Source of the DNA: Mycobacterium sp.
GTDB lineage: Bacteria > Actinomycetota > Actinomycetes > Mycobacteriales > Mycobacteriaceae
Direction: 5' to 3'
Assembly: GCF_004298145.1 (NCBI RefSeq)
Contig: NZ_SCRH01000033.1
Location: 62,001 to 126,000, forward strand
DNA: 64,000 nucleotides
Shown: in pieces, positions 37,326 through 45,914 of the stretch
Layout: every line of letters begins with the position of its first letter
Position numbering within the stretch: the first letter of the stretch is position 1
Program-made: the position numbers and the translations under genes
Notes under the pieces: generated by a model
What the model was told of the DNA's origin: nothing
What the model saw: only the letters and a program-made list of their open reading frames with translations
Database searches by the model: none

Positions 37326-37640
37326 TCAGGAGCCGTGGCCGCCGAAAAGCGCGGTAAAGGCGTGCGAAGAATCCGCCTCGTGGCCTTCCATCAGTGCCGC
37401 CGCCTTCGTGAGGCCCTCAGCCAGGCGCGTGCCGCCGGTCAAGACTTTGTTCAAGTCATTTTGGACTTCGATGGCCGTCGCGTGCGACGCGGCGACCGCG
37501 TCACCAGACCAAGTGGCCGGGTTCATCACATTTTCCTGATTTGCGACGTACCCCTGACCGATCCCGATCGCATGTTCCATGTTCGCCTGAATCGCGTTTG
37601 AAGTATCGCGAAGCATTTGCGGGGTCACCTTGATTGTCAC
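37326..37640 (-). CDS. esxD: ESX-2 secreted WXG100 protein EsxD
   Basis: A 104-residue helical hairpin protein with the turn PATWSGDAVAASH, i.e. the canonical WXG motif at about residue 46, followed by LNKVLTGGTRLAEGLTKAA as in M. tuberculosis EsxD. It is the partner of EsxC in a secreted heterodimer. ATG 37640 follows GAAGGAGAATTCC on the coding strand, a strong ribosome binding site, consistent with high expression. Confidence 0.95.
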   Translation of the reverse strand: MTIKVTPQMLRDTSNAIQANMEHAIGIGQGYVANQENVMNPATWSGDAVAASHATAIEVQNDLNKVLTGGTRLAEGLTKAAALMEGHEADSSHAFTALFGGHGS

Positions 37641-37741
37641 GGAATTCTCCTTCTGCGGTTGGCCGCCCCCCGTAAGGGCATGGGGCGAAGTGTATGGCGG
37701 CTATTTGGCCCTGTCGATTCACCTTTCACCAGGGGTGTGTT

Positions 37742-38914
37742 TCAGACTCGAGCGTCGACAACCCGCACCGTCGCGGGCTGTTCGGCTTTGTCGCGGGACC
37801 CGCGGTCACCGCCCGCCCCGTGCCCCACGGGCATGCCGCCCATCGGGGCGCCACCCATCGTCGTGGTCTGCGGTCGCATGCCCTCGGCGCCCAATGCCCC
37901 GGCCGGCCGCAGCCCCACCGGCCGGCCACTGGCGGCGGGCTCGAAGGCGCTGACCGGGCGGGTGAAACTGGTCGCGGGCACGCCCGCGCTGCCCATGGAC
38001 GCACCCCCACCGGCTTCCGCCGCGGAAAGTCCGGTGGCCGACACCGCCGAGACTGCGGGTGTCGCCCCGCCCAGGCCCATGGCGCCAGGATTGGCGAACA
38101 TCCCCATCAGCGGCTGCATCATCTGCATCGGAGCCTGCATCGCCTGCATGGGAGCCTGCATCACCTGGGGGGCCGCTCCCATCAGCTGCTGCACGGGCTG
38201 CATCAAGGTGCCGGCCTGACCCATGAAGTCCTGGGCACCCGAGGTCGCCTGACCGGCGCCCTGCGACCCCGTCTGGGCGCCCTGCATGGCGGCGCGCATG
38301 CCGTCGCCGGCACCCATATCCGCGGCAGACTCGCCAACCGCCGCCGCCGCCTGCGCCGGCGCCGCCGGTGAGGCGCCCATGGTTGCGATCGGCGGCGGAA
38401 TGGTCAGGCTTTGGGACAGCGCCGTGAGGATCGTTCCGTAGCTGGCCCCGACCGCGGAGTTGTTCGGCCACATCGAGCCGAAGTACTCGAGCTCCAGCGA
38501 CGTGATCCGTGGGGTCAACGCACCGAGCACCAGCGGGTTGATGCCGTAGTCGGCGGCGGTCTCGGTGCGGTTGCCGATGCATTCGGGAGCCGGGCGCATC
38601 GAGCCATACGCCATCTGATACGCCGAGACCGCGGTCGAAACCACGGCCGGTTTGACGTCGACCCAGCCGGCAAGCCCGTGCAGCGACGCGTTCAGGGCGG
38701 TGGCGTTGGTCGCCGAGGCCAACGAACCGGCGCCCGTCCAGCTCGCCGACGTCGCGACGGTGTTGATGGTCGAGGCGATGCTGGAACCGTGATGGGTCGC
38801 CGCCAACGCGGTCCAGGCTGCCTGGTTCGCCAAATGAGTGACAACGCCCGCGCCCGCCTTGAGCAATAGGTCGTTTTCCTCAGGCGTACGCGCAGCCCAC
38901 CCCGGATCGGCCAT
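37742..38914 (-). CDS. PPE69: PPE family protein PPE69
   Basis: A 390-residue PPE-like protein. The N-terminus, MADPGWAARTPEENDLLL, lacks a strict Pro-Pro-Glu but matches PPE69 of the ESX-2 locus; a PPE helical domain covers about 1-185. The C-terminal half is low-complexity with Met-Gln-Pro-Ala repeats (MQAPMQAMQAPMQMMQPL near residue 285) and ends with TSFTRPVSAFEP and GRPVGLRPAGALG. It should dimerise with PE36 and be chaperoned by EspG2. ATG 38914 is chosen because GGGGGAA lies 6 bp upstream. Confidence 0.9.
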   Translation of the reverse strand: MADPGWAARTPEENDLLLKAGAGVVTHLANQAAWTALAATHHGSSIASTINTVATSASWTGAGSLASATNATALNASLHGLAGWVDVKPAVVSTAVSAYQMAYGSMRPAPECIGNRTETAADYGINPLVLGALTPRITSLELEYFGSMWPNNSAVGASYGTILTALSQSLTIPPPIATMGASPAAPAQAAAAVGESAADMGAGDGMRAAMQGAQTGSQGAGQATSGAQDFMGQAGTLMQPVQQLMGAAPQVMQAPMQAMQAPMQMMQPLMGMFANPGAMGLGGATPAVSAVSATGLSAAEAGGGASMGSAGVPATSFTRPVSAFEPAASGRPVGLRPAGALGAEGMRPQTTTMGGAPMGGMPVGHGAGGDRGSRDKAEQPATVRVVDARV

Positions 38915-38945
38915 GCGCACTTCCCCCTTTAAACGTCGCTAGCGA

Positions 38946-39251
38946 CTAAGCGCCAATAGCCAGCGTCAAGCTGCGCATGAGCTCAGTGACGACGTAGGTC
39001 CCCGAGGCGAGGCTCTGCGTGCCGGAGAACAAGCCGCGCTGAGCGGCGTGCTCGGACACCACACCCAGGTAGCCGGCGCCGCACGCGTTCAGCGCCGCCG
39101 CGAACATCGCCGAGTCGGGATCCCCGCCCATCGGCAGCACTCCCAGCAGCACCGGCGACGCCGCCGAGGCCGCCGCCTCGGTCTCCGCGCTGATCGCCGA
39201 CTCGGCGGCTGCTGATGCCAGAACCGCCTCTGACTGCACCGAAACAACCAT
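38946..39251 (-). CDS. PE36: PE family protein PE36
   Basis: A 101-residue PE-type helical protein. The N-terminal half (VQSEAVLASAAAESAISAETEAAASAASPVL in concept, residues 5-35) is the first helix; the second ends with YxxxD-like YVVTELMRSL, and LACGAGYLG carries a Cys. It lies 31 bp upstream of PPE69 and forms the secreted PE-PPE pair. It is the first gene of the cluster here, whereas in M. tuberculosis eccB2 and eccC2 precede it. So the cluster promoter, if active, must be within the gap at 39252-39480. Confidence 0.88.
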   Translation of the reverse strand: MVVSVQSEAVLASAAAESAISAETEAAASAASPVLLGVLPMGGDPDSAMFAAALNACGAGYLGVVSEHAAQRGLFSGTQSLASGTYVVTELMRSLTLAIGA

Positions 39252-39478
39252 GATTCCCTCCGAACGCTCAACGCCAAAGCGACGTGCTTGGGGCCCGCTT
39301 GGGGCCTTAGTGTAGTGCGGTTTAGCTGATCTTGTATTCGGTCCCTATCGGCCGGATGTGCGGCCCTTGATTTCGGTAACTAATGCTGGTCCCCAGCGTG
39401 AAACCAGTGATTTCCCACGAGGAGTCGTTAATAACCTCAATCACCACTCAAGGCCCGGCAGTCACAAAAGCACCGCGG
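39252..39478. other. Gap upstream of PE36 at the synteny break
   Basis: A 227-bp stretch before PE36 without coding sequence. It has a lower GC content than its surroundings and contains short A/T tracts such as GTTAATAACC and TAACTAATG that could be promoter parts for the ESX-2 cluster. No sequence resembling the ends of eccC2 is visible. Confidence 0.45.
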
Positions 39479-39707
39479 TTATCTCGTGCGACCCGCTCTG
39501 TAGACGTCGAGTTCGATACCGAATAGGTCATCCCGAAAGGCGGCGTAATGGTAGCCGGCATATTGCGGGAAATGGCGGGGCGGGCAAACGGCGTGCGCCG
39601 CCAATCGAACCCCGCGCCATTAATAGCCGGGCCGGCTTTCGGCAGGCATATCGGAAAAGTATTTCTTGGCCGCAACGATCGGATCCAATTCGGCAAGGCC
39701 ACTAGGC
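39479..39707 (-). pseudogene. Remnant of a VOC/glyoxalase-type gene
   Basis: Reading leftward, one frame ends with PPRHFPQYAGYHYAAF followed by RDDLFGIELDVYRAGRTR and a TAA at 39479. That tail has the pattern of the last strands of VOC-superfamily proteins (PQY-x-GYYAxFxD...GIxLxxVY). The same frame continues upstream but is broken by a TAA after SDMPAESRPGY, and has no start before running into the histidine kinase gene. It is therefore a decayed 3' fragment. Its position exactly where eccC2/eccB2 should begin suggests it marks a recombination junction. The family call rests on eye matching. Confidence 0.4.
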
Positions 39708-41030
39708 CGGACCACGCCCGTCGCCGGCCAGCCTCAGCAGAAGTCGGGTGCCACCGAGCGGGCTGGCCTGCAATGCCGCTGTGCCGCCGTGCAATTCGGC
39801 TTGCTGAGCGACCAGCGCCAGGCCCAGCCCCGACCCCGAACGCGAGGCCGTCGATCCGCGGGCGAAGCGTTCGAACACCGCGGCACGTTCGGATTCCGGG
39901 ACCCCGGTGCCGTCGTCGTCGATCGCGATCTCGACGCCCTCGCCGGAACTGCTGACGGTCAGCTGGATCTTGCCGGCATTGCCGTGCTTGACGGCGTTGG
40001 CGATCGCGTTGTCGATGACCAGCCGCAGGCCGGTGGGCAGCCCGATCATCAGCACCGTCGGCGAGGGCACCAGCGACACCTCGACGTCGGGGTAGATGCG
40101 CAGCGCGTCGTGCGCGGCACGATCCAGCAGTTCGGTGATGTCGAACGGGACGAAATCGTCGACGGTGGTCAGTTCGCCCTGGGCCAGCCGCTCCAGCGCC
40201 GTCAGCGTCGCTTCGATGCGGCTCTGGGTGCGGATGACGTCGCCGATGACCTCATGCCGCTGCTCGGGCGGCAGGTCCAACGTGGACAACACCTCCAGGT
40301 TGGTGCGCATGGCCGTCAACGGCGTGCGCAGCTCATGGGAGGCGACCGCGGCGAAGTCGCGGGCCGATTCGAGCGCCGCCCTGGTGCGCTGTTGTTCGTT
40401 GCCGATGCGGGCCAGCATTCCCTCGACCGCCTCGGCGATCTCCACGGCCTCGCGCACACCCCGAACCTGGACCTCGTCGGGGCTGGACTGGGCGTTGATC
40501 GCGCGGGCTTGCTGGGCCAGCAACAGGAACGGGTTGACCATGATCAACGAGATCACCCAGCCCACCACGACCGTGCCGCCGATGACACTGGCGCAGATCA
40601 GCAACACCCGCAGATGCAACTCGTTGATCCGATGCTGGGCTTCGGCCAAGGGCGCGGCCAGCGCGATCGAGGCGGGGCCCGCGGTGAAGGTACGGACGCG
40701 GTACTGCACGCCATTGATGGTGGTGTTGGCATAACCGTCGGGAAGCTGGGGCAGCACGATGTCGCTGGGCACCGACACGGTGACATCGCCGATGCGCGCG
40801 GTGCGCACCAGGTTGCCGTCCGGGGTGGCCCGGTCCGGACTGTTGCGCTCGGCGTTGTTGAGCAGGCTGCTGATGTCGCCCAGACTGCTGACCGAATCGA
40901 GCCGGCGATCGAGTTGGCTGTACTGGTCGTTGGTGACGCCCACCCACACCCAGGTGCCCAGCAGGACGACCAGGGTGATCACCGACAACGCGGCGACGAT
41001 GACGATGGTGCGCAGTGACAGCACCCGCAT
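39702..41030 (-). CDS. Orphan sensor histidine kinase, PrrB-like
   Basis: A 442-residue membrane kinase. First membrane helix about 7-28, extracellular sensor 30-140 with LDRRLDS and VNGVQYRVRT-like segments, second helix about 150-172, HAMP, then H-box SHELRTPLTAMRTNLEVL (phosphorylated His), N-box DNAIANAVKHG, and GDDGTGV/GSGLGLALV boxes. It is strikingly similar to M. tuberculosis PrrB in the kinase core. No response regulator gene is adjacent, unlike prrAB, so it may be a paralogue that signals to PrrA or another regulator. A GTG at 41105 could give a 25-residue longer form; ATG 41030 gives a PrrB-like length. Confidence 0.88.
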   Translation of the reverse strand: MRVLSLRTIVIVAALSVITLVVLLGTWVWVGVTNDQYSQLDRRLDSVSSLGDISSLLNNAERNSPDRATPDGNLVRTARIGDVTVSVPSDIVLPQLPDGYANTTINGVQYRVRTFTAGPASIALAAPLAEAQHRINELHLRVLLICASVIGGTVVVGWVISLIMVNPFLLLAQQARAINAQSSPDEVQVRGVREAVEIAEAVEGMLARIGNEQQRTRAALESARDFAAVASHELRTPLTAMRTNLEVLSTLDLPPEQRHEVIGDVIRTQSRIEATLTALERLAQGELTTVDDFVPFDITELLDRAAHDALRIYPDVEVSLVPSPTVLMIGLPTGLRLVIDNAIANAVKHGNAGKIQLTVSSSGEGVEIAIDDDGTGVPESERAAVFERFARGSTASRSGSGLGLALVAQQAELHGGTAALQASPLGGTRLLLRLAGDGRGPA

Positions 41031-41220
41031 CGGCAGCTGTACACGCGGTAAGACGCGGATGTCGGGCTCCTTCAGTGGGTTCGCTCGGCCGGATACAGCC
41101 CTCACAGCCGTACCGGTCCGGCACGCTCAAGCGCAGCGGTGTTTCGCAAGAATTTAACGCTAACCTCATCGCTTCCTCGTCTGTCACGTGCCGAAACCCG
41201 CGGGATTTTGCCGCGGGCAT

Positions 41221-41242
41221 GGTGAGTGAGTACTCTCTCACC
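41221..41242. promoter_or_regulatory. TetR operator immediately before its gene
   Basis: A 22-bp dyad (GGTGAG-T-GAG around a central TA, mirrored as CTC-T-CTCACC) with 20 of 22 symmetric positions, ending one base before ATG 41243. It contains a good -10 element TACTCT (41231-41236) six bases before the ATG, implying a leaderless transcript that the regulator would switch off by binding here. Confidence 0.75.
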
Positions 41243-41893
41243 ATGCTTGCCGGGCCCGGTCGGGGACGCGATCGGCTGCTGTCCGCAGCGTTGCGCCTGT
41301 TCGCCGACAAGGGTTACGCGGCGACGTCGGTCGCCGACATCCAGCGCGCATCGGGCCTGGCGCCGGGGTCGGGCGCGCTCTACAAACACTTCGGCTCCAA
41401 ACGCGAACTGCTCGAAGCCGCGGTTGCGCACCGCATCGACAGCATCGTGGCCGCGCGCGAGCAGTACGACGCGGGGCAACCGGGCAGCGTCGAGCAAGCG
41501 GTGCGCATCGCGGGACAGCTGATCTGGAGCAACCTCAAACACAGCGAGGATCTGCTCAAGGTCATGCTGCGCGAACCCGACGAGCTCGGCGATCTCGACG
41601 AGAAGACATGGCAGATCATCACCGACAACGCCTACCAGCGTTTCGCCGATGAATTGGCCGCGTCCAATCGCTCCGGCCGCACCAGCATTCCCGACCCCGA
41701 AGCGGCCGCGGCCGTCGCGATCGGATCGCTGTCCTACGCGGCGACGCTGCAAGCGCTGACCGGCCGCCTGCCCGGCAACACCGACGAAGAACGGTACTTC
41801 GAGGCGTGGGTCAACCAGACGGTCAGCGTCCTCGCGCAATACGCAATCACCCGAAACCCGTTGAACACCAATGATTCAGGAGCTCAGCCGTGA
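41243..41893 (+). CDS. TetR-family transcriptional regulator
   Basis: A 216-residue regulator. The DNA-binding domain (about 8-55) reads [19 protein letters not shown] then [23 protein letters not shown], with the recognition helix in the second part. The C-terminal domain has no family signature I recognise. ATG 41243 is preferred over ATG 41219 because the longer form would translate through the palindromic operator. Its stop overlaps the acyl-CoA dehydrogenase start by 4 bp, so it probably represses that gene together with itself in response to an acyl-CoA or related ligand. Confidence 0.88.
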   Translation: MLAGPGRGRDRLLSAALRLFADKGYAATSVADIQRASGLAPGSGALYKHFGSKRELLEAAVAHRIDSIVAAREQYDAGQPGSVEQAVRIAGQLIWSNLKHSEDLLKVMLREPDELGDLDEKTWQIITDNAYQRFADELAASNRSGRTSIPDPEAAAAVAIGSLSYAATLQALTGRLPGNTDEERYFEAWVNQTVSVLAQYAITRNPLNTNDSGAQP

Positions 41894-43101
41894 CGTTTTC
41901 ACTACACCTGTCCGACGACGTGATCGAAGTTCGCGATTGGGTGCACCAGTTCGCCGCCGACGTCGTCCGCCCCGCCGCCGCGGAATGGGACGAACGAGAG
42001 GAAACGCCGTGGCCGGTGATCCAGGAAGCGGCAAAGGTGGGGCTGTACTCTCCCGAGCTGTTCGCCCAGCAGGCGGCCGAGCCGACGGGCCTGGGCATGC
42101 TGACGGTGTTCGAGGAATTGTTCTGGGGCGACGCGGGCATCGCCCTGTCCATCATGGGTACGGGGCTCGCCGCGGCGGCGTTGGCGGGCAACGGTACCCC
42201 GGAACAGCTGGGCCGCTGGCTGCCCGAAATGTTCGGCACCGCCGACGAACCCAAGCTGGGCGCGTTCTGTTCGTCCGAGCCCGACGCGGGCTCCGACGTC
42301 GGTGCCATCCGCACGCGGGCGCGCTACGACGAGGCGACCGGTGAGTGGGTCCTCAACGGCACCAAGACCTGGGCGACCAACGGCGGCATCGCCAACGTGC
42401 ACATCGTGGTGGCGTCGGTCTACCCCGAGCTCGGCACCCGCGGCCAGGCGACCTTCGTGATCCCGGCCGGTGTCAAGGGGCTGGCGCAAGGCCAGAAATT
42501 CAAGAAGCACGGGATCCGCGCCTCCCACACCGCCGAGGTGGTGCTCGACAACGTCCGGCTGCCCGAGGACCACATCCTCGGAGGCCGGGAGAAGTTCGAG
42601 GCGCGCATCGCCCGCGTCAAATCCGGTGCCTCCGCCCGGGGGCAGGCCGCGATGAAGACCTTCGAGCGCACCCGGCCCACCGTCGGCGCGATGGCCGTCG
42701 GTGTGGCCCGGGCCGCCTACGAGTATGCCCTCGAATATGCCTGCCAGCGTGAGCAATTCGGCCGCAAGATCGGTGAGTTCCAGGCGGTGGCGTTCAAGTT
42801 GGCGGACATGAAGTGCCGCATCGACGCGGCCCGCCTGCTGGTGTGGCGGGCCGGATGGATGGCCCGCAACAACCAGTCATTCGACTGCGCGGAGGGGTCG
42901 ATGGCCAAGCTGGTGGCCAGCGAAACCGCGGTCTACGTCACCGACGAGGCGATCCAGATCCTGGGCGGCAACGGCTACACCCGCGACTACCCCGTCGAGC
43001 GGATGCACCGCGACGCGAAGATCTTCACCATCTTCGAAGGCACCAGCGAGATCCAGCGCCTGGTGGTCTCCCGGGCGCTGACCGGCCTGCCCATCCGGTG
43101 A
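41890..43101 (+). CDS. Acyl-CoA dehydrogenase
   Basis: A 403-residue FAD enzyme introducing the 2,3 double bond in acyl-CoA. N-terminal helical domain, then the FAD/substrate region [14 protein letters not shown] (about 118-131) and [14 protein letters not shown], and a C-terminal helical domain ending in [34 protein letters not shown], where the Glu of FEGTSE is the expected catalytic base. Complete and typical in length. Translationally coupled to the TetR regulator by a GTGA overlap. Its chain-length preference cannot be told; the operon is too small for a whole beta-oxidation pathway. Confidence 0.92.
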   Translation: MTFSLHLSDDVIEVRDWVHQFAADVVRPAAAEWDEREETPWPVIQEAAKVGLYSPELFAQQAAEPTGLGMLTVFEELFWGDAGIALSIMGTGLAAAALAGNGTPEQLGRWLPEMFGTADEPKLGAFCSSEPDAGSDVGAIRTRARYDEATGEWVLNGTKTWATNGGIANVHIVVASVYPELGTRGQATFVIPAGVKGLAQGQKFKKHGIRASHTAEVVLDNVRLPEDHILGGREKFEARIARVKSGASARGQAAMKTFERTRPTVGAMAVGVARAAYEYALEYACQREQFGRKIGEFQAVAFKLADMKCRIDAARLLVWRAGWMARNNQSFDCAEGSMAKLVASETAVYVTDEAIQILGGNGYTRDYPVERMHRDAKIFTIFEGTSEIQRLVVSRALTGLPIR

Positions 43102-43161
43102 CGGCGTAGCCGCGGGCGGCCCGCGGACCGTGCCGCGGGCGGAACACGACATGATGGCGGC

Positions 43162-44379
43162 ATGGCCACCGAGATCCGGGTTCTCGACAGTGAAGACGAC
43201 CTCATCGCCGCCGCGAATGTGTTTCGCACCGCGATGGTCGGGTTTCCGTCCCTGGCGGGTCTGGCGCCCGGCCAGATCACGACGCTGCTCGAGCCGGACC
43301 GGACCGTCGGGGCGTTCGCCGACGGGCAACTCGTCGGCACCGCCGACGCCGCGACGAGCCGATTGACGCTGCCCGGGCCGGCGATCGTGCGGCACGCCGC
43401 CGTGACCCACATCGGGGTACTACCGTCGTTCACCCGGCAGGGCATCGCCACCGAGCTGGTACGTCATCAGCTGCGCGACTTCGCGGCACGCGGTGAGGTG
43501 GTGGCGACATTGCGGGCCTCGGAGGCGACGATCTACGGGCGCTATGGCTATGGCGTCGCGAGCTCGTCGCAATCCGTCGAGGTGCGCACCGGTCGGGCGG
43601 CGCTGCGGCGCGATGTCGGGCCCGGCGGTCCGGTGCGCTTGCTCGACACCGCGCAGGCGTGGGAGCTGCTGCCCCGCATCTATGCCGAGAACCGACCGGC
43701 CCGTCCGGGAACCATCGACCGCCCGCAGGTGTGGTGGCAGGGCCTGCGGCTGCGCACCGAATCCGCCCCGGGGCCCGCATACATCGCCGTGCACGGCGAG
43801 CCGGGATCCGAATCCGGTTTCGCCCGATACCGCCCGGTCGATACCGAGCAGTGGTTCGTCAGCGACCAGAGAACCATCGTGGTCGAGGATTTCTTCGCGC
43901 CCACCGCCGAGGCGTACCTGGGACTGCTGCGGTTCCTGCTCGGGCTCGATCTGGTTGACCGCGTGGTGTTTTGGATGCTGCCGCTCGACGACCCGCTGCC
44001 CTGGCTGGTCGCCGACCGGCGGGCCGTGCGGGTGACCGCGGTGCATGACGAAACGTGGCTGCGCATCATCGACGCCCAGGCGGCGCTGACGGCCCGCGGC
44101 TACGTCGGCGACGGTGCCGTCACCGTCGCGGTCAATGATCCTCTGCTACCGGCTAATTCGGATTGTTTCACCATTGGGGGCGACGGCGTGGCGGTCACCG
44201 ACCGGCGACCCGACCTCACCGTCGATGTCGAGGGGTTGGCCGCCGTTCTGCTGGGTGGGGTCACGTGGCGCGAGCTCGCCGTCGCCGGGCTGGCCCGGAC
44301 CGCCGACCCGGCCGTGCTCGCGGTCGCCGATCGACTGTTCGCCGTGCCCGAGGCACCCCACGCCGGGTTCTTCTTCTGA
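43162..44379 (+). CDS. Eis-family GNAT N-acetyltransferase
   Basis: A 405-residue protein of the Eis fold: a GNAT domain (VTHIGVLPSFTRQGIATELV, the acetyl-CoA R-x-x-G loop at about 86-100), a second GNAT-like domain and a C-terminal SCP2-like domain. GEVVATLRASEATIYGRYGYG is the family segment. It ends in Phe-Phe-Phe, and the C-terminal carboxylate of Eis acts as the general base, so this feature is kept. M. tuberculosis Eis acetylates aminoglycosides and host proteins; this gene is not in the eis context and is only moderately similar, so it may be a paralogue with other substrates. Confidence 0.87.
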   Translation: MATEIRVLDSEDDLIAAANVFRTAMVGFPSLAGLAPGQITTLLEPDRTVGAFADGQLVGTADAATSRLTLPGPAIVRHAAVTHIGVLPSFTRQGIATELVRHQLRDFAARGEVVATLRASEATIYGRYGYGVASSSQSVEVRTGRAALRRDVGPGGPVRLLDTAQAWELLPRIYAENRPARPGTIDRPQVWWQGLRLRTESAPGPAYIAVHGEPGSESGFARYRPVDTEQWFVSDQRTIVVEDFFAPTAEAYLGLLRFLLGLDLVDRVVFWMLPLDDPLPWLVADRRAVRVTAVHDETWLRIIDAQAALTARGYVGDGAVTVAVNDPLLPANSDCFTIGGDGVAVTDRRPDLTVDVEGLAAVLLGGVTWRELAVAGLARTADPAVLAVADRLFAVPEAPHAGFFF

Positions 44380-44491
44380 CAACACCGGGCGTCGGTGTCC
44401 GTGCCGCATGGCTTGATTCGGGCGGCGACGGTTGGACGGCGGCGCGGGGCCCGGCTGTCCGGCGGGGTGCCCGCGGAGTTACTGCTGGGTC

Positions 44492-44512
44492 AGCCGCGGC
44501 GCCGTCGCGGCT
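44492..44512. terminator. Hairpin between convergent genes
   Basis: AGCCGCG and CGCGGCT flank 7 bases just after the Eis-like gene and right before the stop of the lipoprotein gene. It has no long T tail; a bidirectional terminator for the two convergent genes is plausible. Confidence 0.4.
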
Positions 44513-44520
44513 AACAGCCG

Positions 44521-44802
44521 TCAGCCGTGCGGCGCCTCGGAGATCTTGGTGTCCGGCTTTCCGAGCGTCTGGCAGTACGTCGTCACCGAGAGCCGGGTTG
44601 CTGAAATCTCCACGTTGGTCGGGTCGGCACCGCTCTTGTCTTTCAGCATCTTGCTGACCTCATCATTCTGCTTCTTCTCGTCCTGCGTGGTGAAGTCTTT
44701 GCACTTGGTGTCACCGCCGGTGTTGATGACCTCTGAGGCCGAACACGCGCTGGACAGCAAGACGGAGATCGCGATCGTGGCTGCCGCAAGGTACTTCATC
44801 AT
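44521..44802 (-). CDS. Small lipoprotein, HdeA-like
   Basis: A 93-residue exported protein. The signal peptide has the lipobox LLSSAC (Cys20), so it should be lipid anchored outside the membrane. The mature domain has two Cys (TKCKDFTTQDEKKQNDEVSKM and VTTYCQT) spaced as in HdeA/HdeB acid-stress chaperones, which form one disulphide; related small proteins occur in many mycobacteria. I see no other motif. ATG 44802 follows GGAGGGCAAATG with a good ribosome binding site. Role in envelope acid stress is inference. Confidence 0.75.
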   Translation of the reverse strand: MMKYLAAATIAISVLLSSACSASEVINTGGDTKCKDFTTQDEKKQNDEVSKMLKDKSGADPTNVEISATRLSVTTYCQTLGKPDTKISEAPHG

Positions 44803-44865
44803 TTGCCCTCCTGGGTGCGAGTAGTGGTATCAGTACACCAAATCGCACGGTTTCAAACCCCGCAA

Positions 44866-45903
44866 TCACACCAGTTGGCGCAACGTCTCGATGAGCTTGA
44901 CCCGCTCGGCCGCGGTCGACGCGATCGGCGCCACGTTCAGCGTGGTCACCCCCGCCTCACGGAAGGCCGCCAGACGTTCCTTGACGAACTCACGGGTACC
45001 GATCAGGTTGACGTCGCGCACCAGATCGTCGGGCACCACCTTGGCGGCGCCGTCTTTGTCACCGGCCAGGTAGAGCTCTTGAATCCGGTCGGCTTGGGGA
45101 CCGTACCCATATTTGGTGGCGAGGGTGTGGTAGAAGTTCTTGCCCTTGGCGCCCATCCCGCCGATGTAAAGGGCCAGGTGTGGTTTGACGAATTCCCTTA
45201 GCGGCTCGACGTTTTCGCCGATGGCCAGTACGGGGCCGGCGTAGATGTCGAGCTCGCCCAACGCGGGGTCCCGGGTGGCCCGGCCGGCGGCCAGAGAGGC
45301 TCCCCAGACGTCCTGCGCCTTCTCGGGCAGGTAGAAGATCGGTTGCCAACCCTCGGCGATCTCGGCCGCCATTTCGACGTTTTTCGGTCCCAGCGCGGCT
45401 ACCAGTATCGGGATGCGCTCTCGGACAGGCTGATTGATGAGCTTGAGGGGTTTTCCAAGCCCGGTGCCCCGGTCGGGGGGCAGCGGGATCGTATAGTGCT
45501 TGCCCTGGTGCTGCACGGTCTCGCGCCGCCACACCTGGCGGCAGATGTCGATGACTTCACGCGTCCGGCCGATCGGGGCGTCGTAGGGCACGCCGTGGAA
45601 GCCCTCGATGACCTGCGGACCGGAAGCGCCCAGGCCGAGGGTGAACCGGCCGTCGGAGACATAGTCCAGGCCGGCGGCGGTCATCGCGGTCAGCGTAGGC
45701 GTCCGGGTGTAGAGCTGCAGGATGCCCGACGCCAGCTCAACCCGTTGCGTGCTTGCCGCCAGGTAGCCGAGTGCGCTCACCGCGTCGAACGAATAGGCCT
45801 CGGGGACAAAGACGATGTCCAGCCCGGCACGCTCCAGGTCGGCCACTTCGGCGGCCACGTCCTTGAATCCGCCCGCATAATTGACGCTCAATCCAATCCG
45901 CAT
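44866..45903 (-). CDS. F420-dependent LLM-class oxidoreductase (Rv3520c-like)
   Basis: A 345-residue LLM barrel. Opening strand MRIGLSVNYAGG, DIVFVPEAYSFDAVSALGYLAA, GRFTLGLGASGPQVIEGFHG with the phosphate-binding loop, and PILVAALGPKNVEMAAEIAEGWQPIF. Similar length and pattern to M. tuberculosis Rv3520c, which belongs to the cholesterol-associated region that also carries cyp142; a CYP142-like gene is 11 kb away here. The start ATG 45903 is chosen because it gives the conserved first strand. The SnoaL-like gene ends 11 bp upstream, so both probably share a transcript. Confidence 0.86.
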   Translation of the reverse strand: MRIGLSVNYAGGFKDVAAEVADLERAGLDIVFVPEAYSFDAVSALGYLAASTQRVELASGILQLYTRTPTLTAMTAAGLDYVSDGRFTLGLGASGPQVIEGFHGVPYDAPIGRTREVIDICRQVWRRETVQHQGKHYTIPLPPDRGTGLGKPLKLINQPVRERIPILVAALGPKNVEMAAEIAEGWQPIFYLPEKAQDVWGASLAAGRATRDPALGELDIYAGPVLAIGENVEPLREFVKPHLALYIGGMGAKGKNFYHTLATKYGYGPQADRIQELYLAGDKDGAAKVVPDDLVRDVNLIGTREFVKERLAAFREAGVTTLNVAPIASTAAERVKLIETLRQLV

Positions 45904-45914
45904 GGTGACTACTT

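Noticed and set aside
36973..37601. Plus-strand frames opposite esxC and esxD
   Set aside because: They are antisense shadows; esxC and esxD have strong ribosome binding sites and known sequences.
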